In this document: piece by piece, positions 25,310-33,995 of the stretch | How positions within the stretch are numbered: position 1 is the first letter of the stretch | How the letters are laid out: each line of letters starts with the position of its first letter | Assembly (NCBI GenBank): GCA_022706885.1 | Contig: JAKJBR010000002.1 | Location: 69,593-133,592 of the forward strand | Reading direction: 5' to 3' | Source of the DNA: DUPQ01 sp022706885 | GTDB taxonomy: Bacteria; Bacillota; Clostridia; DUPQ01 | DNA: 64,000 bases | Made by a program: the position numbers and the translations under genes | Notes under the pieces: model-generated | Databases searched by the model: none | Told to the model about the DNA's origin: nothing | What the model saw: the letters and a program-made list of their open reading frames with translations, nothing else

Positions 25310-26038
25310 CTATAGTTCCTCAATTCTGTCCAATATTTCAAAATGCCTTCCGGCTATTTTCTCTATATACTTACAGGATAGTTCATACAGAACGGGCAAA
25401 TCGGTTTTAGGTATGCTTAAAAAGAATATCTTTGACGAATCGGCCGTGCAGATGTGATTTATTGCCTGATAAACGGCACCTGATATAGACTTTCCGTTTT
25501 TGCAACATGTCACACCGTCCTGCTCCAAAGAAAAGCCCAAAGTGCAATTGTCATCCAACGGTTTGTTGCATTCTACACAGAAATCGGTAACAGGTGCCGC
25601 ACCTTCGATTGCCGACATGCGAAAGTGCAGTATACAGGTTAAAAGCAAAGGGTCGCTGTTGCTCTTCATCAACAGATAAAGGCTGTTCAGAAGAAGCGAC
25701 ATTATATCCCCAGAAGGTTGTTCCGCCTGTATGAAACAGGAGCAGACATCCATAAAGTGTGAAGCGTAATACAGTGTTTCAATGTTGTTTGTCAGACCGA
25801 AGAAGTCCTGTATCATTGCCGCTCCGGTGAGTATAGGCATATTGTTCTTACATACACATTCAAACTCGCCGCAATAAAAAAGCCTTGCCACATGTGACAG
25901 TGCCGCACCTTTTTTCTTTACTCCTTTGGCTATAACCTGCACCTTTCCTTTTTCATAGGTAAGAAGGGTTAATATTTTATCCGCCTCTTTGTATTCGGTT
26001 ATCTTGCAAACAATGCCTTTTAGTTTTAAATACTCCAT
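25310..26038 (-). CDS. recO: DNA repair protein RecO
   Basis: 242 residues if the start is ATG 26038 (MEYLKLKGIVCKITEYKEADKILTLLT), which matches the usual RecO beginning; the frame extends to a GTG at 26056 that overlaps the pseudouridine synthase stop. The OB-fold N-terminus is followed by a helical part with four Cys (CVECNKPLDDNCTLGFSLEQDGVTCCKNG) that may bind zinc. RecO loads RecA with RecR during gap repair. Convergent with era, without a visible terminator between them. Confidence 0.9.
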   Translation of the reverse strand: MEYLKLKGIVCKITEYKEADKILTLLTYEKGKVQVIAKGVKKKGAALSHVARLFYCGEFECVCKNNMPILTGAAMIQDFFGLTNNIETLYYASHFMDVCSCFIQAEQPSGDIMSLLLNSLYLLMKSNSDPLLLTCILHFRMSAIEGAAPVTDFCVECNKPLDDNCTLGFSLEQDGVTCCKNGKSISGAVYQAINHICTADSSKIFFLSIPKTDLPVLYELSCKYIEKIAGRHFEILDRIEEL

Positions 26039-26052
26039 TATTTCAAAGCATA

Positions 26053-26976
26053 TCACCTGTTTTGCTCATTAACAAGTGATTTCTCCTTTATTGCCTTTTC
26101 CAAACCTGCCATATCTTCGGGAAGAGGAGAAGTGATTGTAATATATTCATTTGTGAAAGGATGAATAAACGATACAGAGCAAGAGTGCAAAGCCTGTCTG
26201 GATATATATCTGTCGTATTCGCACTGATAACCGTATAAGGTATCATGAATTATGGGAAAACCGCTTTCTTTACAATGCACCCGTATCTGGTGGGTTCTTC
26301 CGGTTTCTAAGCGAAAAGATAATATGCTTGCATTATGCCCTTTATACAATACCTCATAATGGGTTACCGATTGCTTTCCTGTCGGACTGAAATGTCGCTC
26401 CATCGGTGTGTCAGGTACCCTTGCAATGGGCATATTTATGGTTGTTTCATCTAAAGACGGAATCCCTATAACCATGCCTATATACCTTTTATCAATATCT
26501 GTGATTGACATTTTATGATGCACGACGGAATTCTTTGCAAAAAGCACCACCCCTGTAGTATCTCTGTCCAGTCTGCTTACAGGATGAATGCCCATATTCG
26601 GATATATATGTTTCAATCCGTTTGCAACGGTATCCTCATCAATATCCATAATCGGATGGCACAGTACTCCGTACGGCTTATCCACCGCTATAAGATAATC
26701 GTCATCATAGAGTATATTGAGATTCATATCTGTGGGAAGTATTACGGATTTAGTGCTTTTATCGGGAACGGTTATTCCCACTGTCTGACCGGAAGAAAGA
26801 ATGTAGTCGGTATGCTCGCTTTGTCCGTCAACAAATATGTTGTTAAATGTTTTAGCACGGCGTATACAATTACTTGATATTCCCATTTCTTTTCGCAAAA
26901 AAGAAGAAAGTCTTCTTCCGTGAGAGTAAGGCTGTACTTCCAGCTCTATGTATATGTCATGCTTATTTTTATTCAT
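26053..26976 (-). CDS. RluA-family pseudouridine synthase
   Basis: A 307-residue enzyme: an N-terminal S4-like RNA-binding part (GRRLSSFLRKEMGISSNCIRRAKTFNNIFVDG), AVDKPYGVLCHP and the catalytic HPVSRLDRDTTGVVLFAK with its Asp. It isomerises uridines in rRNA or tRNA; which site is not clear. Its stop overlaps the recO frame. No ribosome site precedes the ATG, and a promoter (26984-27012) would start transcription at or one base before it, so the message may be leaderless. Confidence 0.88.
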   Translation of the reverse strand: MNKNKHDIYIELEVQPYSHGRRLSSFLRKEMGISSNCIRRAKTFNNIFVDGQSEHTDYILSSGQTVGITVPDKSTKSVILPTDMNLNILYDDDYLIAVDKPYGVLCHPIMDIDEDTVANGLKHIYPNMGIHPVSRLDRDTTGVVLFAKNSVVHHKMSITDIDKRYIGMVIGIPSLDETTINMPIARVPDTPMERHFSPTGKQSVTHYEVLYKGHNASILSFRLETGRTHQIRVHCKESGFPIIHDTLYGYQCEYDRYISRQALHSCSVSFIHPFTNEYITITSPLPEDMAGLEKAIKEKSLVNEQNR

Positions 26977-26983
26977 CGGTATA

Positions 26984-27012
26984 ATTGTATTTTAATTAAA
27001 GAAGTATAGCAA
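26984..27012 (-). promoter_or_regulatory. Minus-strand promoter for the pseudouridine synthase/recO pair
   Basis: On the minus strand TTGCTA (27012-27007) and TACAAT (26989-26984) are separated by 17 bases. The expected start point is near 26977, next to the ATG at 26976. Confidence 0.5.
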
Positions 27013-27081
27013 GGTGAAGAAACTTACAAAGTTATACATGACAGTACGGGTTGTTTGGTTTTACTGCTGAGAATTTTGCAT

Positions 27082-27744
27082 TTACCGGCATTCTTCAATA
27101 ATCAGAGAGTACAATTCGTCCGAGGTATGGACAATCTTTGTAGCATTGGCCGTTTCAAGTTCCTCAACTGTGCCATATCCCCATAATACGCCGATACTGT
27201 CGATTCCCGCATTGTTTGCACCGATTATATCGTCTTTACGGTCGCCAATCATAACAACCGACAAAGTGCGTTCAGGGTCAAGTCTGTCCAAAGCAATATT
27301 AATAAGAGCATGTTTTCCGTTTTTTGTTAAACTGCCGTCCATTTCATCACCGCTGACCAAAGTAAAATATCCGTCAAGATTGAAGTGCTTTAATATCTTC
27401 TTTGCATAAGCGGTAACTTTGCTCGTAGCAACGGCAAGTATACACCCGTTATTCTTTAACTTTTCCAATGTTTCAGGGATTTTAGGGTAGACGGCATTTT
27501 CATAGAGACCTGTTGCCGTAAAATATTCCCGATATTTTGCTACGGCTTTTTCTGTATCGGTATCGGAAAATCCGTAACTGTTTTTGAAGGATTCCCGCAA
27601 CGGAGGACCGATAAAATTTGTAAGGTTATCAAGCTCTTCATGAATACCGAAATACGAAAGTGCGTATTGAAATGATTTAGTTATTCCAATCTTCGGATCT
27701 GTCAATGTGCCGTCAAGATCGAACAAACATAAGGTATAGCGCAT
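27082..27744 (-). CDS. HAD-superfamily phosphatase (phosphoglycolate phosphatase-like)
   Basis: A 220-residue HAD hydrolase with FDLDGTLTDPKIGITKSF (nucleophile Asp 9), VATSK (motif II) and VMIGDRKDDIIGANNAGID (motif IV); the cap is the small alpha-helical C1 type. Relatives remove phosphate from phosphoglycolate, nucleotides or pyrophosphate. GGAG lies about 9 bases before the start on the minus strand. It stands alone, divergent from the AbiE pair. Confidence 0.88.
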   Translation of the reverse strand: MRYTLCLFDLDGTLTDPKIGITKSFQYALSYFGIHEELDNLTNFIGPPLRESFKNSYGFSDTDTEKAVAKYREYFTATGLYENAVYPKIPETLEKLKNNGCILAVATSKVTAYAKKILKHFNLDGYFTLVSGDEMDGSLTKNGKHALINIALDRLDPERTLSVVMIGDRKDDIIGANNAGIDSIGVLWGYGTVEELETANATKIVHTSDELYSLIIEECR

Positions 27745-27883
27745 GATATGTAATCTCCAATCCGTTTTACTTAATAACGATACTCTTACCGCCTTTAAAG
27801 AGGCTTTTCTGAATTATAACATATCGGCTATAGATAGGGTAATTGAGATTAAGCCTGAGAATCCGTTTTGGAATATCAAGTAA
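27743..27883 (+). pseudogene. Possible 3' remnant of a coding sequence (46 codons)
   Basis: A short open frame, starting with an ATG that overlaps the divergent HAD start and lacking a ribosome site, encodes NNDTLTAFKEAFLNYNISAI and ends in a DRVIEIKPENPFWNIK-like tail. It has amphipathic, protein-like composition in a gap that is otherwise AT-rich. It could be a gene end left when the AbiE pair arrived, or chance. I do not recognise the family. Confidence 0.25.
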
Positions 27884-27946
27884 TAATATTTTTCATCTTA
27901 AGATTCTTAAGACCGCAATTTGCGAACTCAAGTTATATCTATTATA

Positions 27947-27983
27947 TTGACAATCGCACATTATATTGCTAATATTTAATGTG
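27947..27983 (+). promoter_or_regulatory. Promoter and operator of the AbiE pair
   Basis: TTGACA (27947-27952), 17 bases, TAATAT (27970-27975). A perfect inverted repeat CACATTA (27957-27963)/TAATGTG (27977-27983), half-sites centred 20 bp apart, brackets the -10 box. AbiEi antitoxins are known to repress their own promoter through inverted repeats, so this is the likely site. Confidence 0.7.
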
Positions 27984-28008
27984 TTGTTGTCATAGTGAGG
28001 TGATTAGT

Positions 28009-28602
28009 ATGGACAAAAAGGAGAAGATTGATGAATTGTTGGATACATTGGAAGACGGAATAATTACCGCATCCCAAGTCTCGGAAGCAGGACTGCATCG
28101 TAGTGTATTGCAGAATCTTGTAGAGAGCGGAGAAATATACCGATACGGACGCGGTATTTATGTGAAAAGCAATGCATGGGAAGATGATTTATATCTTCTG
28201 CAATGCAAATACGGACGCGGTATTTATTCGCATGATACAGCTTTGTATCTGCTTGGCTATTCGGACCGTACACCTGCAAAATATACTATGACTTTTCCAA
28301 AGGGTTATAACGCTCCGTCCTTGCATAAAGAGAACATAATAGTAAAGCGTGTTATACCTAAAAACTATCAATCGGGAATAATTGAGATTGAGTCTTTGTC
28401 AGGTAATCCGATTCGAGTATACGATTTGGAACGGACATTGTGCGACATTCTGCGTGGTAGTGGCAGCGATATTCAGATCGTAGGTGAAGCAATGAAAAGA
28501 TATGCCACATCTAAAGACAGGAATATACATAAACTGATGCAATATGCAGAACAGCTTCGCGTGAAGCCGAAAGTTCTTCGTTATATGGAGGTTTTGTTGT
28601 GA
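28009..28602 (+). CDS. abiEi: AbiEi-family antitoxin (type IV toxin-antitoxin)
   Basis: 197 residues from ATG 28009, behind GAGGTGAT; an upstream ATG at 27979 lies within the operator region and is rejected. The N-terminal winged helix (LEDGIITASQVSEAGLHRSVLQNLVESGEIYRYGRGIYV) is followed by the AbiEi core (YSHDTALYLLGYSDRTPAKYTMTFPKGYN) and the end PIRVYDLERTLCDILR. Such antitoxins repress the operon and counter AbiEii without binding it. A 19-bp perfect direct repeat lies inside. CGT-rich arginine codons differ somewhat from the AGA/AGG-rich neighbours, suggesting transfer. Confidence 0.88.
   Translation: MDKKEKIDELLDTLEDGIITASQVSEAGLHRSVLQNLVESGEIYRYGRGIYVKSNAWEDDLYLLQCKYGRGIYSHDTALYLLGYSDRTPAKYTMTFPKGYNAPSLHKENIIVKRVIPKNYQSGIIEIESLSGNPIRVYDLERTLCDILRGSGSDIQIVGEAMKRYATSKDRNIHKLMQYAEQLRVKPKVLRYMEVLL
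28143..28227 (+). repeat. 19-bp direct repeat within abiEi
   Basis: ATACGGACGCGGTATTTAT occurs at 28143-28161 and again at 28209-28227, 66 bp apart (22 codons). Both copies encode YGRGIY in the same frame. Recombination between them would delete 22 codons without a frameshift. Confidence 0.75.
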
Positions 28603-29444
28603 TTACAAGAAATCCTATGCAATTGAAAGCCTTTATCAAGAATAAAGCGACAGAAAAACATATATCTGCACAACTTGTAATGCAAAACTATATGATGGAA
28701 CGTCTGCTTGAACGAATATCCCTCTCATCATTCAAACAAAATTTTATTCTGAAAGGGGGTTTTTTGATTTCATCCATAGTAGGATTGGATACGCGAGCGA
28801 CGATGGACATGGATATGACGATTAAGGGAGTTGCTCTGACACATGAAACTATTCGCTCTATCTTCATGAAAATATGTGCTACACAGGTTGACGATGACAT
28901 TCAGTTTGAGGTTTCAGGTGTTTCTGATATCCGCATAAGTGAAGATTATCACGGTATACGTGTTGCATTGAAAGCAAATTATCCGCCAATCAGAGTACCA
29001 CTTACAGTGGATATTACTACAGGCGATGTCATAACCCCCTGTGCTATAGAGTACACATATCGGTTATTGTTTGATAAGAGAACGATTAATATACTTTCCT
29101 ATAATATTGAAACGATACTAGCGGAAAAGTTAGAAACAGTGTTAACTAGAAATATTGCAAATACTCGTCTAAGAGACTACTACGATATTTATATTCTGTA
29201 TAATCTGCACAGCTTAAAATATGACAAAGCAACGCTACTCAATGCTCTTGTGCGAACTACGAAGAGACGTGGCAGTAGTATGATTTTGACAGAGTACCAA
29301 CATATAATAAAAGAAATCTGCAAAAGTGATGCACTCAGGAATTTTTGGGATAAGTACAGAAATGAATATGATTATGCTAAGGATATATCTTTTGATGATG
29401 TCTGTAATACTTTGCGAATTATTATAGACGCGATTTTGACATGA
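28599..29444 (+). CDS. abiEii: AbiEii/AbiGii nucleotidyltransferase toxin
   Basis: A 281-residue protein with a GTG start overlapping the antitoxin stop. Nucleotidyltransferase motifs: FILKGGFLISSIVG, then the metal pair in ATMDMDMTIKG, the lysine in LAEKLETVLTR and the Asp in RLRDYYDIYILY. The family are bacteriostatic NTase toxins that modify tRNA or other RNA ends and give abortive infection against phage. The pair appears complete. It ends in an ATGA overlap with the plsC frame. Confidence 0.9.
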   Translation: MITRNPMQLKAFIKNKATEKHISAQLVMQNYMMERLLERISLSSFKQNFILKGGFLISSIVGLDTRATMDMDMTIKGVALTHETIRSIFMKICATQVDDDIQFEVSGVSDIRISEDYHGIRVALKANYPPIRVPLTVDITTGDVITPCAIEYTYRLLFDKRTINILSYNIETILAEKLETVLTRNIANTRLRDYYDIYILYNLHSLKYDKATLLNALVRTTKRRGSSMILTEYQHIIKEICKSDALRNFWDKYRNEYDYAKDISFDDVCNTLRIIIDAILT

Positions 29445-29542
29445 ACATATGGAAGTATTATCTAAATATCTCTAATCGCGACATGTTGATAACATGCCGG
29501 GTAAATGATAGAATACACTTTGCAAAAGATGAGGGAGTAAGA

Positions 29543-30751
29543 TTGAAAAAAACAGACACCTATTACATACATGAACCGGGAAGAGTATTTAAAGCGATAG
29601 TCAGAGGTATTGTTCGCGCGGGATTCCGGGTGGTATTGAATCTTCGTTCAGAGAAATCCGATGATATTGATAAACTTTACGGAGCTACCATACTTATTGG
29701 TAACCATTTATCCGCAATAGACCCTTTTGTAATGGGTGCGTATGTAACAAAAAGATGGGTGCATTATCTTACTTCGCAATCATATTTCGAATATCCCGCA
29801 TTGAAAAAGATACTTACATATCTGGGAGCCATACCCAAGCGTCAGGGTATGAGCGATATAAGGGCTATGAAAGTAGCTTTGAATGTGCTTAAAGACAACA
29901 AGGTGATAGGATTGTTTCCCGAAGGAGCAAGGACAATTGACGGCTCCATGCTTCCGTTTAATAACAGTGCCGCTAAACTGATTAAGAAAACCGGTTCCAA
30001 TGTGGTGGTTTCATATCTTTGCGGAGCTTCTATTTCGTTGCCGAGATGGTACAGGGGATGTTCGGGAGGTTTCAGAAGAGGCGGAATAGAACATAAGGCA
30101 TATGTGCTGCTGACAAAAGAACAGGTGAGCACCATGTCGGTAGAACAGATTGATTTAAGAATAAGAGAAGCTCTTTATTACAATGAATATGATTGGCAGC
30201 GGGAAAAAAAGGTGGAATTTAAAAGCCGTTCCATGGCCGAAGGAATGCATGCCATATTACACAAATGTCCTAAATGTCTTACCGATTATTCCATGAAGAG
30301 TAAAGGTATGTTTTTGTACTGCGATGAATGCGATAACACCGCGGTGGTTGATAAATACGGACTGTTGAATGCACAAACGGAAGATGATGTATCATTTGGT
30401 GATATGCCCGAATGGAGAGCATGGCAAAACACGCACCTGGAAAAGGAAGTAGCTTCCGATGATTTTGTAATGGAATTTCCCGGTTCGCTTACCGTAAAGG
30501 ACAGTTACGGAAAGGTACTTAAAGAGTATACGGACAGTTATCTGAAAATCACTAAGGTTGAAGTTATCTACACATATCCCGAAGGAAAAACCGTGTTGCC
30601 GTTCCACAGCATTACCGATGCCGTGTGCGACTACAGTTTACGGTTTGAGATAAATCAGGAACAGTTTTCCTATCAGTTTACTCCCTTATCAGGGCAGGCT
30701 GTTATTAAAATAACCGACGCTATAAAATGCATCAAAGGGATATTACGATGA
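29543..30751 (+). CDS. plsC: 1-acyl-glycerol-3-phosphate acyltransferase with a zinc-ribbon
   Basis: 402 residues from TTG 29543, which has GAGGGAG 5 bases before it. The frame is open from ATG 29441, but those 34 codons overlap the AbiEii stop and lack family character. The acyltransferase core has NHLSAIDPFVMG (catalytic His/Asp) and LFPEGARTIDG. After it come CPKC and CDEC pairs 24-30 residues apart (about residues 245-275) forming a likely zinc-ribbon, and a C-terminal beta-rich domain not found in short PlsC. It makes phosphatidic acid at the membrane. Confidence 0.82.
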   Translation: MKKTDTYYIHEPGRVFKAIVRGIVRAGFRVVLNLRSEKSDDIDKLYGATILIGNHLSAIDPFVMGAYVTKRWVHYLTSQSYFEYPALKKILTYLGAIPKRQGMSDIRAMKVALNVLKDNKVIGLFPEGARTIDGSMLPFNNSAAKLIKKTGSNVVVSYLCGASISLPRWYRGCSGGFRRGGIEHKAYVLLTKEQVSTMSVEQIDLRIREALYYNEYDWQREKKVEFKSRSMAEGMHAILHKCPKCLTDYSMKSKGMFLYCDECDNTAVVDKYGLLNAQTEDDVSFGDMPEWRAWQNTHLEKEVASDDFVMEFPGSLTVKDSYGKVLKEYTDSYLKITKVEVIYTYPEGKTVLPFHSITDAVCDYSLRFEINQEQFSYQFTPLSGQAVIKITDAIKCIKGILR

Positions 30752-32010
30752 TTGAAAATTTCGACATAGATAACAGACTTATCAAGCTGGCCGATATCGT
30801 ACAGCAACAATGCGATGCACAGTTTAAGAGACTGGAGGATACCGCCGAAACAAATCAGGTTAAGGTAACGGCTGCTTTTCAGAGAAACAGGGTAAGTGAT
30901 GCATATTTTGCCGAAACAACAGGTTACGGCTATTCCGACAGAGGCAGGGAACTTCTGGATGAAGTATATGCCGATATATTCCGTACCGAAGATGCCCTTG
31001 TACGGGAAAGCATTGCTTCGGGTACCGCCGCCATATCGCTTGCAATGGCGTCCAATGTTCGTCCGGGCGATGAAATAATTTTTGCCAACGGGTTGCCGTA
31101 TGATACTTTAAGAAGTACAGTGGGTATAACCGAAGCCAGAGGAAGTCTTGCGGAATACGGTGTTACCCATAAGATAATTGATACGAAGGATAATAAAATT
31201 GATTATTCCGCCGTGGCTGCAAGCTTGAGCAAAAAGACAAAAATGGTATTTGTTCAACGATCCAGAGGTTACAGCATCAAACCTCCCGTAAATAAAGAGC
31301 AGTTTGAAACACTCAGCACAGTGGTTAAAGGATACAATAAAAATATTATTATGTTTGTTGATAACTGCTACGGAGAGTTTGTTAAGGAGCAGGAGCCTAC
31401 CCAATGGGGAATGGACATGGCGGCAGGGTCGCTCATAAAAAATCCCGGAGGGGGATTGTGCAAAAGCGGGGGATATATAGTCGGTACAAAAGAGTGTATA
31501 GATAACGCATCTGCAAGGCTGTATGCTCCCGGTCTGTTAAAGGAAGTAGGAGCGACAAGCAATAAAAGGCTTATGTTTCAAGGTCTGTATATGGCTCCTT
31601 ATACCGTTAAAGAGAGTCTGAAAGGTGCCGTCTTCACGGCATTGCTATTTGAAAAACTGGGATTTAAGAGTTATCCGAAATATGATGAATTGAGGGAAGA
31701 TATAATACAGCTGGTACTGTTTGACAAAAGCGAACAGCTTTTACAGTTTTGCCGGGGAGTACAGGCCGGTTCACCGATAGATTCGCATGTAACCCCCTGC
31801 CCGTGGGAAATGCCGGGATATGACGACAAGGTTGTAATGGCGGCGGGAACATTCGTGCAGGGCGCTTCCATAGAGTTTTCCGCCGATGCACCTATGAGAG
31901 ATCCCTATGTAGCATATATGCAGGGAGGTCTTACCTATACCCAGGTGAAACTGGGTGTACTTAAGGCATGTGATATTATGATTAAAAAGGGTATGATTGA
32001 TATCCGATGA
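30748..32010 (+). CDS. Methionine gamma-lyase-like PLP enzyme (aluminium-resistance family)
   Basis: 420 residues from ATG 30748, 9 bases after AAAGGGA; this ATG overlaps the plsC stop. The sequence follows the Met_gamma_lyase/YnbB family: TTGYGYSDRGRELLDEVYADIF, SGTAAISLAMASNVRPGDEI, the Asp of FVDNCYGEF and the PLP-lysine region SLIKNPGGGLCKSGGYIVG. Family members are fold-type I PLP enzymes annotated as aluminium resistance proteins; the true substrate is uncertain. It is coupled to the next gene (ATGA). Confidence 0.87.
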   Translation: MIENFDIDNRLIKLADIVQQQCDAQFKRLEDTAETNQVKVTAAFQRNRVSDAYFAETTGYGYSDRGRELLDEVYADIFRTEDALVRESIASGTAAISLAMASNVRPGDEIIFANGLPYDTLRSTVGITEARGSLAEYGVTHKIIDTKDNKIDYSAVAASLSKKTKMVFVQRSRGYSIKPPVNKEQFETLSTVVKGYNKNIIMFVDNCYGEFVKEQEPTQWGMDMAAGSLIKNPGGGLCKSGGYIVGTKECIDNASARLYAPGLLKEVGATSNKRLMFQGLYMAPYTVKESLKGAVFTALLFEKLGFKSYPKYDELREDIIQLVLFDKSEQLLQFCRGVQAGSPIDSHVTPCPWEMPGYDDKVVMAAGTFVQGASIEFSADAPMRDPYVAYMQGGLTYTQVKLGVLKACDIMIKKGMIDIR

Positions 32011-33266
32011 AGAAAGAACGGGAAAAAAGGCAATCAGGCAAGAACACGGGTGCGGTTATTAAGATATTGATAATCATAGCTTTTGTGCTGTTTGCAATAT
32101 TGATAAGCCGTATGGCAATCCGCTATTACTCATCCATCGTTAAAAAAGATCTGGCTTACGAAGGAAGACTTACGGATCAGATAAATATCTCCGGACTGGT
32201 CTTATATGACTTCGATTCATATGATACTGTCTCCGATCATTCTTTAATAAGAATAGCCGAAGAAGGCAGCAGAGCGGGTGTTAACCATAAAATAGGGGTG
32301 CTGGCTGATGTGAAAAATCCTTTATACGAAGAGTTATGCGATATCAATGCCCGTATTACGGATATTCAACAACTGTATCAGATTAATACCGGTGTTCTTT
32401 CAAAGGATATTGAACTTATAGATATACAGATTAAAGACAATTTTCTGTCGCTGTCGGCTCTTCTGAATGAAAACGCAATGGCTGATGCAGTGGAGAGGAA
32501 GAATAATATTGACTCTTTGTATGAATACAAAACCGACCTTATGAGCGGAAACAATACAAGACAGTTGCAGATAAATGCCCTTAAAAGCAGGCAGAAAGAA
32601 TTACGACAGGCCATGGCAAGCGATGCTATCGACATAGTTTGTGTCAATTCCGGATATGTGACTTACAATATGTACAACGGACAGCACAATCATACATATG
32701 ATGCCATGTACGGAATGTATCCCGAAGATATAAAAGGCAGTATAGCATGTGAGCGGGATTATACAGGTAACACCGTGATAAAAGTTGCCACTTCAAGAAA
32801 ATTCCACATAGCGACAATACTTTCCTCTTCCGATGCCGCAAGGATAAAGGACAAAAAAGGATTGAAAATACGCATAAATACCGCCGGGCTGGATTTTGAA
32901 GTGCAAGTGACGAAAGTGATAACGGGAAACAGTTCCGATGGGGAGACTGTAGTATTTTTCGAAACCGACAATATGCTTTCTTCTCTCGTTTCATTGGGCA
33001 GATTCGACGGTTTGCTGGTTATTAAAGAGTATTCCGGTCTTAAAGTGCCGGTAAGTGCAATAAAGAATTATAAATACTCTTCTTTCCAACAGACAGAGAT
33101 TGCACTGGTAAAAGGCATATCGGTGAAATTTGTAAAGATTGATGTTTTATACTCGGACGGTATATATGCCATAGTACAGGATGCCGATGATGATTACAGT
33201 TTTAAGGCATATGACTATTATATTCTTCAACCGGACAAAGTGTCGGACGGTGATATAATTAATTAA
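32007..33266 (+). CDS. HlyD-like membrane-anchored protein
   Basis: A 419-residue protein: a basic N-terminus, one transmembrane helix (about residues 18-38), then an extracytoplasmic part with a lipoyl-like half (VLADVKNPLYEEL), a helical hairpin (about 115-205) and a second lipoyl/beta-barrel half. This is the order of HlyD/RND adaptor proteins. In Clostridia such a gene often stands before yggS-sepF. No ABC transporter is adjacent, so the role may be structural, near the division site. Starts inside the previous stop. Confidence 0.75.
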   Translation: MKKEREKRQSGKNTGAVIKILIIIAFVLFAILISRMAIRYYSSIVKKDLAYEGRLTDQINISGLVLYDFDSYDTVSDHSLIRIAEEGSRAGVNHKIGVLADVKNPLYEELCDINARITDIQQLYQINTGVLSKDIELIDIQIKDNFLSLSALLNENAMADAVERKNNIDSLYEYKTDLMSGNNTRQLQINALKSRQKELRQAMASDAIDIVCVNSGYVTYNMYNGQHNHTYDAMYGMYPEDIKGSIACERDYTGNTVIKVATSRKFHIATILSSSDAARIKDKKGLKIRINTAGLDFEVQVTKVITGNSSDGETVVFFETDNMLSSLVSLGRFDGLLVIKEYSGLKVPVSAIKNYKYSSFQQTEIALVKGISVKFVKIDVLYSDGIYAIVQDADDDYSFKAYDYYILQPDKVSDGDIIN

Positions 33267-33277
33267 TAAAGGCGGAT

Positions 33278-33952
33278 ATGATGGAATCAACTAACTATGT
33301 TGCAGAAAACATATACAGAATAAAGAAACAGCTGAACAATGACGACATTCTGATAGTGGCGGTGTCCAAGACCGTTTCCTCTGAGACTGCGGCTCTGGCG
33401 CTGGAAGTTGAGGGTGTGGAACTGGGAGAAAACAGAGTGCAGGAGTTTTTGAAAAAGTATGAATATTTTCAGGGTAAAGCAAAAATACACCTCATAGGTC
33501 ACCTTCAGAGAAACAAAGTAAAATATGTTGTGGGGAAAACTCCTCTGATACATTCTGTGGACAGTAAAGAACTGCTTGATGAGATTCAGAAGCGGTCGGC
33601 AATGAGCAATGTTGTTACAAATGTACTGATACAGGTTAAGATTTTTGACGAGGAAACCAAGTTCGGTGTGGATGAGTCGGCAGTTATGGATTTAATAAAT
33701 CACAATGAAAATAACCCCAATGTTTTGATAAAAGGTCTTATGACAATGGCTCCTTTGACCGATGATGAGCAGCTAATATCTCAAATATTCGGAAAATTAC
33801 ATGATATTTATGTTGACATAAGTAAAAATACCTTTTACAATACACATATGGTATATCTTTCAATGGGGATGACCAATGATTTTATGTTGGCCGCTAAGGA
33901 GGGCGCCAATATATTACGCATCGGTTCAGCAATTTTTAAGGATATTCCATAA
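33278..33952 (+). CDS. yggS: YggS/YlmE-family PLP homeostasis protein
   Basis: A 224-residue single-domain TIM-barrel PLP protein with LIVAVSKTVSSE (PLP lysine), GENRVQEFLKKY, HLIGHLQRNKVKYVVG, and LSMGMTNDFMLAAKEGANILRIGSAIF. YggS proteins buffer pyridoxal phosphate and affect amino-acid pools. Position before sepF and yggT matches the ylm division cluster of Gram-positive bacteria. GGCGGAT precedes a double ATG (33278/33281). Confidence 0.93.
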   Translation: MMESTNYVAENIYRIKKQLNNDDILIVAVSKTVSSETAALALEVEGVELGENRVQEFLKKYEYFQGKAKIHLIGHLQRNKVKYVVGKTPLIHSVDSKELLDEIQKRSAMSNVVTNVLIQVKIFDEETKFGVDESAVMDLINHNENNPNVLIKGLMTMAPLTDDEQLISQIFGKLHDIYVDISKNTFYNTHMVYLSMGMTNDFMLAAKEGANILRIGSAIFKDIP

Positions 33953-33995
33953 AATACTAAAGACTATTTGATTGTACACAAAAGAGGAGGAAAAC

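Noticed and set aside
32007..33266. Complete HlyD-ABC export system
   Set aside because: Only the adaptor-like protein is present; no ATPase or permease is adjacent.
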